From positions 434,001-498,000 of the forward strand of contig MDLF01000074.1 of the NCBI GenBank assembly GCA_001730095.1: a DNA stretch of 64,000 bases, read 5' to 3'. Below the pieces are notes generated by a model. That model was not told the DNA's origin. It searched no databases and saw nothing but the letters and a program-made list of their open reading frames with translations. This document shows positions 27,157-37,717 of the stretch, piece after piece. The position numbers and the translations under genes were made by a program. Numbering within the stretch: the stretch's first letter is position 1; each line of letters starts with the position of its first letter. The stretch is from Rhodobacteraceae bacterium (ex Bugula neritina AB1). GTDB lineage: Bacteria > Pseudomonadota > Alphaproteobacteria > Rhodobacterales > Rhodobacteraceae.

Positions 27157-29320
27157 CCTGCGCCGCGCTCTGCTGCTTTCTGTCGTGCTGCCCTGGCTGG
27201 CGCTGTCCGCGCCCGCGCTGCATGCTCAGACAGCCGAGTCGCCGGATCCGGCCCAGCCCGCGATGCTGGTTGCAGATCACGTCTTTATCACGCCGGACCG
27301 AACCCTGGTGGCAGAAGGCAATGTCGAAGCCTTCCAGGGAGATATCCGCCTGCACGCCCAGAAGATCACATTTGACCGGACCAGTGGCACCCTGCAGATC
27401 CAGGGGCCGATCCGCATTGACCAGGACGGCGACATCACGATTCTGGCCAATGCCGGGGAGCTGGACCAGGATTTGCGAAACGGCCTGCTGACCGGTGCCC
27501 GAATGGTGTTCCAGCAGCAGGTGCAGCTGGCCTCGCTGCAGATGACGCGGGTCAGCGGCCGCTACACACAACTGTATAAAACGGCTGTTACCTCCTGCCA
27601 TGTCTGCGATGACGGCCGCCCGCCGCTTTGGCAGATCAGGGCTGAGCGCGTCACCCATGACCAACAGGAACGGCAGCTTTACTTTGAAAGCGCCCAGCTG
27701 CGGGTGCTGGATGTCCCGGTCTTTTACTTCCCGGCAATCCGCCTGCCCGATCCTTCGCTGGAAAGGGCCAGCGGCTTTCTGGTGCCTTCGGTCCGGTCCA
27801 CCTCGAACCTCGGCACCGGGCTGAGAGTCCCCTATTTCTTTGCTCTTGGCCCGCACAAAGACCTGACCGTGGCGCCCTATCTCTCGTCCAGCACAAAGAC
27901 ACTGGATCTGCGCTATCGCCAGGCCTTCCGCCGCGGCCGGATTGAATTCAACGGCGCCTACACGCGGGACGATCTGTTCCCGGGTCAGGACCGCGGCTAC
28001 ATCTTCGGCGAAGGGCAATTCGACCTGCCGCTCGGCTACCGGTTCACCTTCGATGTCAAAGCCGTTTCCGATGATGCCTATCTCGAAGACTACGGCCTGC
28101 CCGATCTTGACCGGTTGCGTTCGCGAGCGGAACTCGACCGGGTGCGCCGCGACAGCCTGTTCCGCCTTTCGCTGACCCATTACAAAACCCTGCGCGACAG
28201 CGAAGTTCAAAGCGATATTCCCTCCGGTATTGTCGAAGCATTCTACCAGAAACGTTACTTCCCTGCCGTGACTGGCGGTGAAATACGCCTGACGCTCCAG
28301 GGCCACGGCCATCACCGCAGTTCCGGCATTTCGGCGACATCGACAGACGCCAACGGCCGCGATCTCGCCCGGCTGAGCACCGATATCAGCTGGCACCGGA
28401 CCTGGAAGCTGAGCCACGGCCTTTTGGCACAGGCTGAGCTGGGCGCCGCTGCGGATGCTTTCCGCGCTTTTGATGATGCTTTTTTCACCGAAGACGTCAC
28501 CCGCCTGACGCCCCGCGGCAGCCTGACATTCCGGTTGCCTATGTCACGGCGCGAAGCCGGCGGTGCCAGCCAATATCTGGAACCAATCCTGCAACTGGGC
28601 TGGCGCGACGAAGGCGGAAGCGCTGCGATCAGCGAAGAAAGCCGGTTTGTCGAATTCGACCAGGGCAACCTGCTGTCCCTGTCACGTTTCCCGGCAACCG
28701 ATGCGCATGAGGATGGCTTTACCCTGGTCTATGGCGCCAACTGGGCCCGCTATTCCCCCGATGGCTGGCAGGCTTATGCCACCGTCGGTCAGGTTTTGCG
28801 CAGCGAGGGCGACACCCGGTTCACCAAAAGCTCAGGTCTCAGCGGCACATCTTCGGATCTTCTGCTGGCCGGCCAGATCAAATTCGGCGACGGCCTGGCG
28901 ATTTCCAGCCGCGGCCTTTTGAACGGGTCTCTGAACTTCTCCAAAGCCGAAGTGCGCGGCGAATGGCACACAGACCGCTCCAGCCTCTCCGGCACCTACC
29001 TGTGGCTTGGCACGGACCCGGACGAGGAGCGCCTTGAGGAAACCTCAGAGCTCTGGGTCGACGGACGTTACGACATCAACCCCAGCTGGTCTGCCAGCGC
29101 CCGGCTGCGGTATGACATTTCCGACGCCCGCGCCACCCGTGCGGGGCTCGGACTGGCCTACCAGAACGAGTGCGTAACGGTCGACCTTTCAGTCAACCGC
29201 CGCTATACCTCAACAACAAGTGTTGAGCCGACAACCGATTTCGGCTTTACCATCTCCCTTAGCGGTTTCTCCGTAAAGAGCGGCAACAAACAGTACAGGC
29301 GGTCATGCAGCAAGACGTGA
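27140..29320 (+). CDS. lptD: LPS-assembly outer-membrane protein LptD
   Basis: A 726-residue precursor. A signal peptide (cleavage after LHAQ, about residue 30) is followed by an OstA/LptA-like domain (about 38-150) and a C-terminal beta-barrel that inserts LPS into the outer membrane. Cys residues in SCHVC and near the C-terminus (NEC, RSC) could form the family's disulfides. It overlaps both lptG and the surA-like gene, so the operon is continuous. Confidence 0.93.
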   Translation: MPKTGNLRRALLLSVVLPWLALSAPALHAQTAESPDPAQPAMLVADHVFITPDRTLVAEGNVEAFQGDIRLHAQKITFDRTSGTLQIQGPIRIDQDGDITILANAGELDQDLRNGLLTGARMVFQQQVQLASLQMTRVSGRYTQLYKTAVTSCHVCDDGRPPLWQIRAERVTHDQQERQLYFESAQLRVLDVPVFYFPAIRLPDPSLERASGFLVPSVRSTSNLGTGLRVPYFFALGPHKDLTVAPYLSSSTKTLDLRYRQAFRRGRIEFNGAYTRDDLFPGQDRGYIFGEGQFDLPLGYRFTFDVKAVSDDAYLEDYGLPDLDRLRSRAELDRVRRDSLFRLSLTHYKTLRDSEVQSDIPSGIVEAFYQKRYFPAVTGGEIRLTLQGHGHHRSSGISATSTDANGRDLARLSTDISWHRTWKLSHGLLAQAELGAAADAFRAFDDAFFTEDVTRLTPRGSLTFRLPMSRREAGGASQYLEPILQLGWRDEGGSAAISEESRFVEFDQGNLLSLSRFPATDAHEDGFTLVYGANWARYSPDGWQAYATVGQVLRSEGDTRFTKSSGLSGTSSDLLLAGQIKFGDGLAISSRGLLNGSLNFSKAEVRGEWHTDRSSLSGTYLWLGTDPDEERLEETSELWVDGRYDINPSWSASARLRYDISDARATRAGLGLAYQNECVTVDLSVNRRYTSTTSVEPTTDFGFTISLSGFSVKSGNKQYRRSCSKT

Positions 29321-30564
29321 ATACCCGGTTCCCGGCTCCCTTTCTTTCCCGTGCTTTCAAATCTGCAGCAACAGTGGCGCTTGCCGCAGGGCTGTTGCTG
29401 ACCGGCTTGCCGGCAGGTGCACAGAATCTTTTTGCGCCTGCAATCACCGTGAATGACGAGGTCATCACCCGCTACGAGCTGGAACAGCGCGCCCGCTTTC
29501 AAGCGGCGCTGCGGGTGCCGGGCGATCCGCTGGAAACCGCCCGTGAAGAGCTGATCAACGACCGGCTCAAACTGGAAGTCCTGAAACAAGTCGGCCTTGA
29601 ACTGTCTGACGAAGACGTCACAGCCGGCATGGAAGAACTGGCGGGCCGAGCCAATCTGTCGCTGAATGAATTCCTGTCGGCCTTGCAACAGCAGGGCGTG
29701 GCTCCGCAAACTCTGCGCGATTTCACCAAGATCGGCCTGGGCTGGCGTGAATACACCCGCGCCCGCTTCCTGGCGCAGGCCCGTCCGACGCCGGAAGAGA
29801 TCGACCGTGCGATGGGCACGGCCGGCTCCGGCAGCGTCCAGGTGCTGCTGAGCGAATTCATCGTGCCGATCAATGAACAGAACGCAGCCCAGGTAGAAGA
29901 GCTGATCGAACAGGTTGCGCGTCTCAAGGGCTATGACAGCTTTTCCGCTGCAGCCGCGCAATACTCCGCAGCTGCCAGCCGCAACGAAGGCGGCCGCCTG
30001 CCCTGGATGCCGCTGACCAAGCTACCGCCGCAGCTGCAGGAAATCGTTCTGGCCCTGAAGCCGGGCGAAATCTCCGAGCCAACGCCGCTGCAAAACGCGG
30101 TGGCGCTGTTCCAGATGCGCGGCGTACGTGAAGTAGAGGGCGCGGCTCCGCGCTATACTGCAATTGAATATGCGGCCTACTACCTGCCGGGCGGCCGCAC
30201 TCCCGAAGGGCTTGCAGCAGCACAGAAAACCGTGAACAGCGTCGACACCTGCGAAGATTTCTATGGCCTTGCCCAGGGTCAGGACCCGTCGGTGCTTGAA
30301 ATCCAGAGCCTGCCGCCTGCGGATATCCCGCGTGACATCGCATTGGAACTGGCCAAACTCGACCCGAATGAGACCTCGACCGCACTGACCCGCAACAATG
30401 GCCAGACCCTGATGGTTCTGATGCTCTGCGGCCGCACTGCTGATCTCGGCGAAGGCGCCAACCGGGAAACCGTGGCCAACGCGCTGGCCTCGCAACGGAT
30501 GGGCTCGCTCACCCAAAGCTATCTGGAACAGCTGCGCGCCGACGCGCGGATCGACATCAAATGA
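29305..30564 (+). CDS. surA: SurA-like periplasmic chaperone / peptidyl-prolyl isomerase
   Basis: A 419-residue exported protein. A signal peptide ends near AGAQ (about 40), a SurA N-terminal domain spans about 45-165, and one parvulin-like PPIase domain spans about 175-280. A poorly conserved C-terminal region follows; classic SurA has two parvulin domains. It escorts outer-membrane proteins such as LptD, encoded immediately upstream, to the BAM complex. It overlaps pdxA by 4 bases. Confidence 0.88.
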   Translation: MQQDVNTRFPAPFLSRAFKSAATVALAAGLLLTGLPAGAQNLFAPAITVNDEVITRYELEQRARFQAALRVPGDPLETAREELINDRLKLEVLKQVGLELSDEDVTAGMEELAGRANLSLNEFLSALQQQGVAPQTLRDFTKIGLGWREYTRARFLAQARPTPEEIDRAMGTAGSGSVQVLLSEFIVPINEQNAAQVEELIEQVARLKGYDSFSAAAAQYSAAASRNEGGRLPWMPLTKLPPQLQEIVLALKPGEISEPTPLQNAVALFQMRGVREVEGAAPRYTAIEYAAYYLPGGRTPEGLAAAQKTVNSVDTCEDFYGLAQGQDPSVLEIQSLPPADIPRDIALELAKLDPNETSTALTRNNGQTLMVLMLCGRTADLGEGANRETVANALASQRMGSLTQSYLEQLRADARIDIK

Positions 30565-31532
30565 CCCACTCCGGGCCTGTTGCGCTCAGCTGCGGCGAAC
30601 CCGCAGGCATCGGCCCGGAAATCGCCGTCAAGGCCTGGGAGACACTGCGCGGGGACTGCCCGTTCTTCTGGATCGGGGATCCGCGCCATCTGCCCGCAGG
30701 CACACCTGTCCGGGAAATCGCAGCCCCTGCCGAAGCCGCAGCAGCCTGCACGGACAGTTTTCCAGTGTTGCCCCTGGCCTTTGACGGCTCGGACCGCAAA
30801 GGCCGCGCCGATCCTGCCAATGCCGCAGGCGTCATCCAATCCATCAAAACCGCTGTGTCGCTGGTCCAATCTGGCCAAGCCTCTGCCCTCTGCACCGCCC
30901 CCATCCACAAAAAAGCGCTGATCGATGGCGCCGGTTTTGCCTATCCCGGCCATACTGAGTTTCTGGCAGCACTGGCAGGATGCGAACGGGTTGTGATGAT
31001 GCTGGCCAGCGAACAGCTGCGGGTGGTGCCTGCAACCATCCATATCGCCCTGTCCGATGTGCCCAAGGCGCTGACGCCGGAAGGCGTGCGCGAAACCATC
31101 GAAATCACGGCAGCCGGCCTGCGCCACCAGTTCGGCCTTGCTGCGCCACGCATTGCCGTTGCGGGCCTCAACCCGCACGCAGGCGAAGGCGGCGCCATGG
31201 GCCGCGAAGAGCTGGACTGGATCAACACCCTGATCAGGCAAATGCAGACCGAAGGGCTGGACGTCACTGGCCCGCATCCGGCTGACACCCTGTTCCACGC
31301 CGCCGCCCGCGCCCGCTATGACGCAGCGGTCTGCATGTACCACGACCAGGCCCTGATCCCGATCAAGACGCTGGATTTCGACCGCGGCGTAAATGTGACT
31401 CTGGGGTTGCCGTTCATCCGCACTTCGCCTGACCATGGCACCGCCTTTGACATCGCAGGCACCGGCCAGGCCAATCCTTCCAGCCTGATCGAAGCGCTCA
31501 AGCTGGCCCAGCGGATGGCTGCCGGCACTTGA
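30561..31532 (+). CDS. pdxA: 4-hydroxythreonine-4-phosphate dehydrogenase
   Basis: A 323-residue NAD-dependent enzyme of pyridoxal-phosphate synthesis. The N-terminus [17 protein letters not shown] and metal-binding His regions ([21 protein letters not shown]) are intact. It sits in the lptD-surA-pdxA-rsmA order known across proteobacteria. Confidence 0.95.
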   Translation: MTHSGPVALSCGEPAGIGPEIAVKAWETLRGDCPFFWIGDPRHLPAGTPVREIAAPAEAAAACTDSFPVLPLAFDGSDRKGRADPANAAGVIQSIKTAVSLVQSGQASALCTAPIHKKALIDGAGFAYPGHTEFLAALAGCERVVMMLASEQLRVVPATIHIALSDVPKALTPEGVRETIEITAAGLRHQFGLAAPRIAVAGLNPHAGEGGAMGREELDWINTLIRQMQTEGLDVTGPHPADTLFHAAARARYDAAVCMYHDQALIPIKTLDFDRGVNVTLGLPFIRTSPDHGTAFDIAGTGQANPSSLIEALKLAQRMAAGT

Positions 31533-31617
31533 TTCTTCTTCTGGCGGCAAATATCCCCGCCGGAGGCATGAAAGTTCCGGCGCGCCGCCCCGCGCCCAGC
31601 CCCAGGGTCCAGATGAC

Positions 31618-32460
31618 ATGAGCGCTATCGACAGCCTTCCCCCCTTGCGTGAAGTGATCGCAACGCATCAGCTGTCAGCGCGCAAGTCGCTGGGCCAGAA
31701 CTTTCTGCTGGATCTGAACCTGACAGCCAAAATCGCACGGCAGGCCGGCGACCTGAGCGGCTGCGATGTGCTGGAAATCGGCCCCGGCCCCGGCGGCCTG
31801 ACACGCGGATTGCTGGCCGAAGGCGCGCGCCGCGTGCTGGCGGTGGAAAAAGACCAGCGCTGCCTGCCGGCCCTGCAGGAAATTGCAGCGGCTTATCCCG
31901 GGCAATTCGACGTGATCAACGGCGATGCGCTGGAGATCGACCCTCTCGACCATCTCACGCCACCGATCCGGATCGCCGCCAACCTGCCCTATAACGTCGG
32001 CACCGAACTTCTGGTGCGCTGGCTGACGCCCAAGGAATGGCCGCCGTTCTGGCAGAGCCTGACCCTGATGTTCCAGCGCGAAGTGGCCGAGCGCATCGTG
32101 GCGCAGCCCGGCTCCAAAGCCTATGGCCGCCTGGCGATACTGGCGCAATGGCGGGCCGATGCGCGTATCGTGCTGTCCCTGCCGCCCGGCGCCTTTACCC
32201 CGCCGCCCAAAGTCTCCAGCGCCGTGGTACATCTGGACGCCCTGCCCGCGCCCCGCTTTGAGGCAGATGCGGCGGTCCTGTCGCGGGTGGTGGCAGCGGC
32301 CTTCAATCAGCGACGCAAGATGCTGCGGGCCTCGCTCAAGGGCATCTCGCCCGATATCGAGGCGCATCTGACCGCCGTCGGCATCCCCCCCACCGAACGC
32401 GCCGAGCAGGTAAGCCTCGAGGCCTTCTGTGCGCTCGCCCGCGAAGTGGCCAAACGCTGA
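31618..32460 (+). CDS. rsmA: 16S rRNA dimethyladenosine transferase
   Basis: A 280-residue KsgA/RsmA that dimethylates the two adenines of the 3' terminal 16S rRNA loop. SAM-binding [14 protein letters not shown] (about 52-65) and catalytic NLPYNV are present. The 85-base gap after pdxA contains a small hairpin (GGCGG/CCGCC), so an internal processing or attenuation point is possible. Confidence 0.95.
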   Translation: MSAIDSLPPLREVIATHQLSARKSLGQNFLLDLNLTAKIARQAGDLSGCDVLEIGPGPGGLTRGLLAEGARRVLAVEKDQRCLPALQEIAAAYPGQFDVINGDALEIDPLDHLTPPIRIAANLPYNVGTELLVRWLTPKEWPPFWQSLTLMFQREVAERIVAQPGSKAYGRLAILAQWRADARIVLSLPPGAFTPPPKVSSAVVHLDALPAPRFEADAAVLSRVVAAAFNQRRKMLRASLKGISPDIEAHLTAVGIPPTERAEQVSLEAFCALAREVAKR

Positions 32461-32498
32461 TCCCCTTTGTTCCGATTTGAACCGGAGACCGTCTTTCA

Positions 32499-33266
32499 AT
32501 GACACAGACCGTTACTCCCCGCCCGACGCTTCTGTCCGTGAACGTCAATGCCGTTGCCTACCTGCGCAACCGGCGCGCGGTGCCATGGCCAAACCTGATC
32601 GACATCTCCCGCGCCATTCTGGCCGCCGGCGCCCATGGCATCACCGTGCATCCCCGCCCGGATGAGCGCCACATCCGCTTTTGCGACCTGCCTGCCCTGT
32701 CCCGGCTGATCGCCGAGGAGTTTCCGCAGGCCGAATTCAACATTGAAGGCTATCCGACCCGCCACTTCATCGACCTGGTACTGGAAAACAAACCGCATCA
32801 AGTGACACTGGTGCCGGACACACCAGAGCAGTCCACCTCCGACCACGGCTGGGATTTTGCCCAGGACGGCGAGATGCTGCGGCCTATTGCAGAAGAATTC
32901 AGAGCGGCCGGTATCCGGGTCTCCTATTTCGTGGACACAAACCCGGATCAGCCTGCACTGGCGATGGCAGCAGGCGCCGACCGGATCGAGTTCTACACCG
33001 GCCCCTATGCGGATCTATGCAGCGCAGAGACCGCCCAGCAGGAGCTTGAAAACATCCGCCGGACCGCTGATCAGGCCCGCGCGCTTGGCGGGCTGATGAT
33101 GAATGCGGGCCACGACCTGACAGTCGAAAACCTGCCCGGCCTGCGGCAGGCCGTGCCGGATCTGGCCGAAGTGTCCATCGGTCATGGGTTGACGGCTGAC
33201 GCGCTGATGCTGGGCTTTCCCGAAGCAGTCCGCCGTTACCTGCGGGTTCTGGGTCACCCGGCCTGA
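32499..33266 (+). CDS. pdxJ: Pyridoxine 5'-phosphate synthase
   Basis: A 255-residue TIM-barrel enzyme that joins the PdxA product to deoxyxylulose 5-phosphate. Motifs LSVNVNAVAYLRN (N-terminus), GITVHPRPDERHI and VSIGHGLTADALMLG (C-terminus) are typical. With pdxA in the same operon it gives two steps of B6 synthesis. Confidence 0.96.
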   Translation: MTQTVTPRPTLLSVNVNAVAYLRNRRAVPWPNLIDISRAILAAGAHGITVHPRPDERHIRFCDLPALSRLIAEEFPQAEFNIEGYPTRHFIDLVLENKPHQVTLVPDTPEQSTSDHGWDFAQDGEMLRPIAEEFRAAGIRVSYFVDTNPDQPALAMAAGADRIEFYTGPYADLCSAETAQQELENIRRTADQARALGGLMMNAGHDLTVENLPGLRQAVPDLAEVSIGHGLTADALMLGFPEAVRRYLRVLGHPA

Positions 33267-33383
33267 CCCCAGCCTGCACAGCGTAACAAATAGCCAACGC
33301 TTTGCAGATGGTTTGCTATAACGGCTGGCTCGCAAAAGGTTTTTCTGCCAGCCTCTCGGAAAACATAACTCCAAGAGGCAGCT

Positions 33384-34223
33384 TTGATCCCGCGAGACAG
33401 CAGAAAACCCATCCGCGGCAGCAAGTGGCTGCGCACCGCCCTGCCGCGGCTGCGCAACCATCTGAACGCCCTGCTGCTGGGCATCCTGCTTCCTGCTGGA
33501 GCTTTTGCGCAATCCGCAGAGTCGGTGCAGCTGTGGTCCTACCACAACTTTCCGCCTTTTGTGACCGACCTGACAGCGGAGCAAGGGCTGACCTTCGACC
33601 TGGCCGCAGAACTGACACGTCGGTCAGCTGGCAAGTTCATTTTTGAGGTCACCGTCCTGCCCCGGTTCCGGCTGAATGAATTTCTCAGCCAAGATCTTCC
33701 CGGCCTTGTGCCCTGGGTCAATCCGATTTGGTTCGCGGACCGTGACCAGACCAGATATCTGTGGAGCAGGCAGATCATGCAGGACCGGAATTCCGTGATC
33801 TCCCCAGCCGGATCACCGGTTGACTACAGTGGGCCGGAATCCCTGGACGGAATGGTCCTGGCTGCGGTGCAGGGGCACAGATACTCTGGTGTTCAGGACC
33901 TGATTGAACAGGGGCGTGTCACCCGCACCGACCTGCGGTCGGAAAAGAGCCTGGTCCAGTTTGTTGCAGCCGGGCGCGGCAGCGTTGCCATTCTGGCAAC
34001 CTCGGCACTGGATTACTATCTGCAGGACGCAGATCTTCAGGAACAGCTCGCAGTTTCCCGCCGCCCCCACGCGACCTATCACCGGCATATCATGACACAA
34101 AAGGACCTGCCCCATGTGCATGCCTTTGTTGAAAGCGTCATGGATGAGCTGATGCAGTCCGGCGCCTGGCAGGACACTTTGCAGGAATACGGCGCCCGCA
34201 GCCAGGCTGACCTTCCACAATAG
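33384..34223 (+). CDS. Solitary periplasmic solute-binding protein (SBP_bac_3 type)
   Basis: A 279-residue exported protein. The signal segment (about 26-46, ending GAFA) precedes a type-II periplasmic binding domain with VQLWSYHNFPPFV and RFRLNEFLSQDLPG. The start is a TTG with AGAGG upstream. No permease or ATPase genes accompany it, so it may feed a distant transporter or act as a sensor. The ligand is unknown. Confidence 0.78.
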   Translation: MIPRDSRKPIRGSKWLRTALPRLRNHLNALLLGILLPAGAFAQSAESVQLWSYHNFPPFVTDLTAEQGLTFDLAAELTRRSAGKFIFEVTVLPRFRLNEFLSQDLPGLVPWVNPIWFADRDQTRYLWSRQIMQDRNSVISPAGSPVDYSGPESLDGMVLAAVQGHRYSGVQDLIEQGRVTRTDLRSEKSLVQFVAAGRGSVAILATSALDYYLQDADLQEQLAVSRRPHATYHRHIMTQKDLPHVHAFVESVMDELMQSGAWQDTLQEYGARSQADLPQ

Positions 34224-34234
34224 GCCCGAAAGAG

Positions 34235-34270
34235 AAAAACCCCCGGGCCGCTGCGGCATCGGGGGTTTTC
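34235..34270. terminator. Bidirectional terminator between binding protein and DUF4167 genes
   Basis: AAAAACCCCCG pairs with CGGGGGTTTT around a GC-rich loop of about 14 bases. A- and T-runs on both sides serve the convergent genes. Confidence 0.85.
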
Positions 34271-34291
34271 AATGTCGTCAAGCTGCGGCAG

Positions 34292-34990
34292 TTACTCTGC
34301 CGCTTCAGGCGCGCCGTCTTCGGCTTTGGGTTTGGGTTTCGGCTTGGCCCGCGGACGCGGAGCCCGCTTTGGGGCCGACTTCCCATCGTCTTCACCGTCT
34401 TCCGCCGCAGGCGCCTCTGCATCCTGTGCAGCCGGTTTGCGGCTGCGCGGCTTGCGCGCCGGAGCTTTCTTGGGTGCATCCGCCGCCGGGGCCTCGGCCG
34501 CTGCAGGCGCATCGCCCTGGCTTTCCGGGGTTTCCACCAGACCGGTTCCGCCGCCACTGCCGTTGCTGCTGTCGCCGCGCGGATCGATCACTTCGGGCTG
34601 CGGGGCCGCAGCAGGATCGGTGGCAGGTGCGGCCGCCGAAGCCTCGCGTTCCTGACGCTCCAGCCGTTCGGCGCGTTCGCGGTCGCGCTCGGCCTGACGC
34701 TCGCGGTTCTGGCGCTCCTGCTCTTCGCGGCGTGCATCGATTTCGCGCTGCGCTTCGTTAAGCAGCCGCAGATAATGTTCTGCATGCTGCTGGAAATTCT
34801 CTGCCGCAACCCGGTCATTGCTCAGCTGTGCGTCCCGCGCCAGCTGATTGTATTTATCAATGATCTGCTGCGGAGTTCCGCGCACCTTGCCTTCGGGACC
34901 GGAGCTGTCGAACACCCGGTTGACAACATTGACACCATTGGGGCGGTTCCGGTTCGACTTGGAACGTGAACGTGATTTGGAAGATCTCAT
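34292..34990 (-). CDS. DUF4167 domain protein with long low-complexity tail
   Basis: A 232-residue protein. The N-terminal DUF4167 region (about 1-75, including NRVFDSSGPEGKVRGTPQQI) is conserved in alphaproteobacteria. An Arg/Glu-rich predicted coiled coil (about 80-120) follows, then an Ala/Pro/Lys-rich tail with repeated short PRPRAKPKPK-like basic runs, which suggests nucleic-acid binding. Function is unknown. It is upstream of prmC in the same direction with a gap of about 210 bases before it. Confidence 0.85.
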   Translation of the reverse strand: MRSSKSRSRSKSNRNRPNGVNVVNRVFDSSGPEGKVRGTPQQIIDKYNQLARDAQLSNDRVAAENFQQHAEHYLRLLNEAQREIDARREEQERQNRERQAERDRERAERLERQEREASAAAPATDPAAAPQPEVIDPRGDSSNGSGGGTGLVETPESQGDAPAAAEAPAADAPKKAPARKPRSRKPAAQDAEAPAAEDGEDDGKSAPKRAPRPRAKPKPKPKAEDGAPEAAE

Positions 34991-35202
34991 CAGCCTAACG
35001 TCAGCCTTGAATTAATGTGCCGTAGACCCAATCATGCGCGCCTCTGCGCCGGATCATCAGCTATTTTGGGCTTGCAGCCGCGGGAAGCGTGGTAAGCTTT
35101 CTCCGAAAGCGGCTATCTCTGAGTAATCATGTTCCGCCCTCCCGCACAAGGGGCACAAGCGGATTTTCTGCGCTAATTCTTTAGAAACCGCGCATTTCCC
35201 CG

Positions 35203-36060
35203 TTAAAAACCATCCGCTGGGCCGGATTGTGCACAAACCACCCGGTCGCGACCATCAAGGTCCTGAAGCACTGCAATGCCTCTCAGGCCAGCGGCTTCGA
35301 ACAGGGCACTGACCGCGGCGCCCTGGGTGGGGCCGGTTTCCACCAGCAGCCGTCCACCCGGGGCAAGATAGCCCATGACCGACGCTGCAATCCTGCGATA
35401 GGCACCCAGACCATCGCCACCATCGGTCAAGGCGATGCCCGGTTCATGGCCGCGCACCTCGGCTGACAGGCCATCCATTTCATCCAGCGCAATATAAGGC
35501 GGGTTAGAGACGATCAGATCGAACTGCCCCTCAACAGTTTCAAACCAGTCGGATTGCTGGATATCTGCCCGCGCCTCGACCCGATGCAGCACCGCATTGG
35601 CGCTGGCCTGCAGGCAGGCAGCCTCGCTGATGTCCACCCCAAGACCCGTCGCATCGGCCCGTTCCGCCAGCAATGTCACCAGAATGCAGCCCGAGCCGAT
35701 GCCCAGATCCAAGACCCGGGCATAAGGCTGCGCCAGCGCCGCTTCGATCAGGATCTCGGTTTCCGGGCGCGGGTCCAGCACATCGGACGACACCTTGAAG
35801 CGGCGGCCGTAGAATTCCCGTTCACCAATCAGATGCGAAACCGGCACCCGTACGGCCCGCAGCGCAATCAGCTGTTCATAGCGTTCGGCGATTTCCGGCG
35901 CCAGATCCTCAGGGGCGATCAGGGTGACGCGGCTGGCCTCGATCCGCGCGGCATGGGCCAGCAGCACCCGCGCATCCCGCGCCGGATCCTGCACGCCTGC
36001 AGCCCTTAGCCGGGCTGTGGCAGCTGCCATTGCCTGCGCTGCGGTCTCTGCCATCATCAC
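35203..36060 (-). CDS. prmC: Release factor glutamine methyltransferase
   Basis: A 285-residue SAM-dependent methyltransferase that modifies the GGQ glutamine of release factors. The NPPY catalytic motif ([10 protein letters not shown]) and SAM motif [11 protein letters not shown] are present. It overlaps prfA by 4 bases, putting enzyme and substrate in one operon. Confidence 0.95.
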   Translation of the reverse strand: MMMAETAAQAMAAATARLRAAGVQDPARDARVLLAHAARIEASRVTLIAPEDLAPEIAERYEQLIALRAVRVPVSHLIGEREFYGRRFKVSSDVLDPRPETEILIEAALAQPYARVLDLGIGSGCILVTLLAERADATGLGVDISEAACLQASANAVLHRVEARADIQQSDWFETVEGQFDLIVSNPPYIALDEMDGLSAEVRGHEPGIALTDGGDGLGAYRRIAASVMGYLAPGGRLLVETGPTQGAAVSALFEAAGLRGIAVLQDLDGRDRVVCAQSGPADGF

Positions 36061-37112
36061 TGCCCCATCTCGGCCAGCAGCCGCGCCTGATTGTCGGCCG
36101 TCAGCGCATCGATGATTTCCGTCAGGTCGCCGCCCATCACCTGATCCAGCTTGTAAAGCGTCAGGTTGATGCGGTGGTCGGTCATGCGGCCCTGCGGAAA
36201 ATTGTAGGTGCGGATACGCTCGGACCGGTCACCGGAGCCCACCTGGCTGGCGCGGTCGGCGGAACGTTCGCTGTCGATCCGCTGACGTTCCAGATCATAC
36301 AGTCGTGTTTTCAGCACCTGCATCGCGATCTCGCGGTTGCGGTGCTGGGATTTCTCCGAGGATGTCACAATCAGCCCCGTCGGCAGATGGGTGATACGCA
36401 CGGCCGAATCGGTGGTGTTCACATGCTGCCCGCCCGCACCAGAGGCGCGCATGGTGTCGATGCGGATGTCATTCGGATCGACATGAATATCCACGTCTTC
36501 GGCCTCGGGCAGCACTGCCACGGTCGCCGCCGAAGTATGGATGCGCCCGCCGCTTTCCGTGGTCGGCACCCGCTGCACCCGGTGCACCCCGGATTCGTAT
36601 TTCAGCCGCGCAAAGACGTTCTCGCCTTTGATATGGGCCACCACTTCCTTGATGCCGCCCAGTTCGGTTGCCTGCTCCTCGATGATGTCGACCTTCCAGC
36701 CCTGCGCTTCGGCATAGCGCTGGTACATGCGCAAAAGGTCGCCCGCAAACAACGCTGCCTCATCGCCGCCGGTACCGGGACGGATTTCCAGCATCGCAGG
36801 GCGGGTATCTGCGGCGTCCTTGGGCAAAAGCGCCAGCTGCAGCGCATGCTCGACTTCGGGGATCGCTGCCTTCAGGGCCGGGATTTCTTCCTCCGCCAGA
36901 TCCTTCATATCCGGATCCGCCAGCATCGCTTCCGCCTCTTCCAGATCGCCTTGCAGCTTGCGGTAGGCGGCCACCTGCTCTGCCACCGGGCGCAGGTCGG
37001 AATATTCCTTGGCGAGCGCCGCAATATCCCCGCCCCCGGCGCCATCCGCCATTGCGGCTTCAAGATACTGAAACCGCTGCAGGATCTGTTCCAGGCGTTC
37101 TTCGGGGATCAT
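36057..37112 (-). CDS. prfA: Peptide chain release factor 1
   Basis: A 351-residue RF1 that reads UAA and UAG. The GGQ motif ([10 protein letters not shown]) and the RF1-type recognition motif ([14 protein letters not shown]) are present. The start at 37112 (MIPEERLEQ) gives family length; the frame to 37262 adds a non-conserved leader. Confidence 0.96.
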   Translation of the reverse strand: MIPEERLEQILQRFQYLEAAMADGAGGGDIAALAKEYSDLRPVAEQVAAYRKLQGDLEEAEAMLADPDMKDLAEEEIPALKAAIPEVEHALQLALLPKDAADTRPAMLEIRPGTGGDEAALFAGDLLRMYQRYAEAQGWKVDIIEEQATELGGIKEVVAHIKGENVFARLKYESGVHRVQRVPTTESGGRIHTSAATVAVLPEAEDVDIHVDPNDIRIDTMRASGAGGQHVNTTDSAVRITHLPTGLIVTSSEKSQHRNREIAMQVLKTRLYDLERQRIDSERSADRASQVGSGDRSERIRTYNFPQGRMTDHRINLTLYKLDQVMGGDLTEIIDALTADNQARLLAEMGQ

Positions 37113-37170
37113 GGCGGACCTGTTTCCGTTCTTGTTTTGCCGATCTTCCCCCATGTGATATGCTAGTGCC

Positions 37171-37470
37171 ATGCGACATGCCAGAGTCCTTATTGCCACA
37201 ATCCTCCTCAGCCTGCCCGGCCTGGGGCTGGCGGATGTGAAAGGCCCAGGCGGCAAAACCATCGACTGCTACTGCACCGACAAATCCGGTTCCCGCGTCG
37301 AACTGGGCGAGCTGCGCTGCCTGCAGGTGGATGGCCGCATGTTCATGGCGCAATGCCAGATGTCCCTGAACGTGCCGATGTGGCGCGAGGTGCAAAACAG
37401 CTGCCTGTCGGCATCGCTGGAAGAAATGCCCGGCACATCTGCCGCCTCTTCAGCATTGCCTAAGATCTGA
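37171..37470 (+). CDS. Small secreted Cys-rich protein
   Basis: A 99-residue protein with an N-terminal signal peptide (cleavage after LGLA, about 21) and a short mature domain holding five cysteines (33, 35, 50, 62, 78), including CYC. The odd number implies disulfides plus one free Cys, or metal binding. No family is recognised. It is divergent from prfA with 58 bases between starts. Confidence 0.7.
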   Translation: MRHARVLIATILLSLPGLGLADVKGPGGKTIDCYCTDKSGSRVELGELRCLQVDGRMFMAQCQMSLNVPMWREVQNSCLSASLEEMPGTSAASSALPKI

Positions 37471-37562
37471 CCTGAAACCACATGTCGTTTCCCCCGCTGT
37501 TCAATCACTGAACAGTGAACCAAACCCGCCCATCTGATAGGGTCGCCATGCAACGCGTCTTC

Positions 37563-37717
37563 AGGGGCAGCCCTGCCCCTCAATCGCGTCTCAGTAAAAA
37601 AAAACGGTGGCTCATCGGCCATAGGCCGATGAGCCTGCGCCGCGCATATGCGCGGCGCCACGCCCAACTGCGAGGGGCTTTTTCCAAAAGCCCGCGAACA
37701 GGCGGGAGCCCCGCGTT
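37563..37717 (+). repeat. Structured intergenic repeat, copy A (diverged)
   Basis: It opens with the hairpin CAGGGGCA/TGCCCCTC, then CTCAGTAAA, as copies B and D do. The middle is replaced by two perfect hairpins: GGCTCATCGGCC pairing with 37624-37635, and a 22-bp palindrome at 37637-37658. Then GGGCTTTT pairs with AAAAGCCC, and a GCGGGAG-containing end follows. It lies between two convergent genes. Confidence 0.55.
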
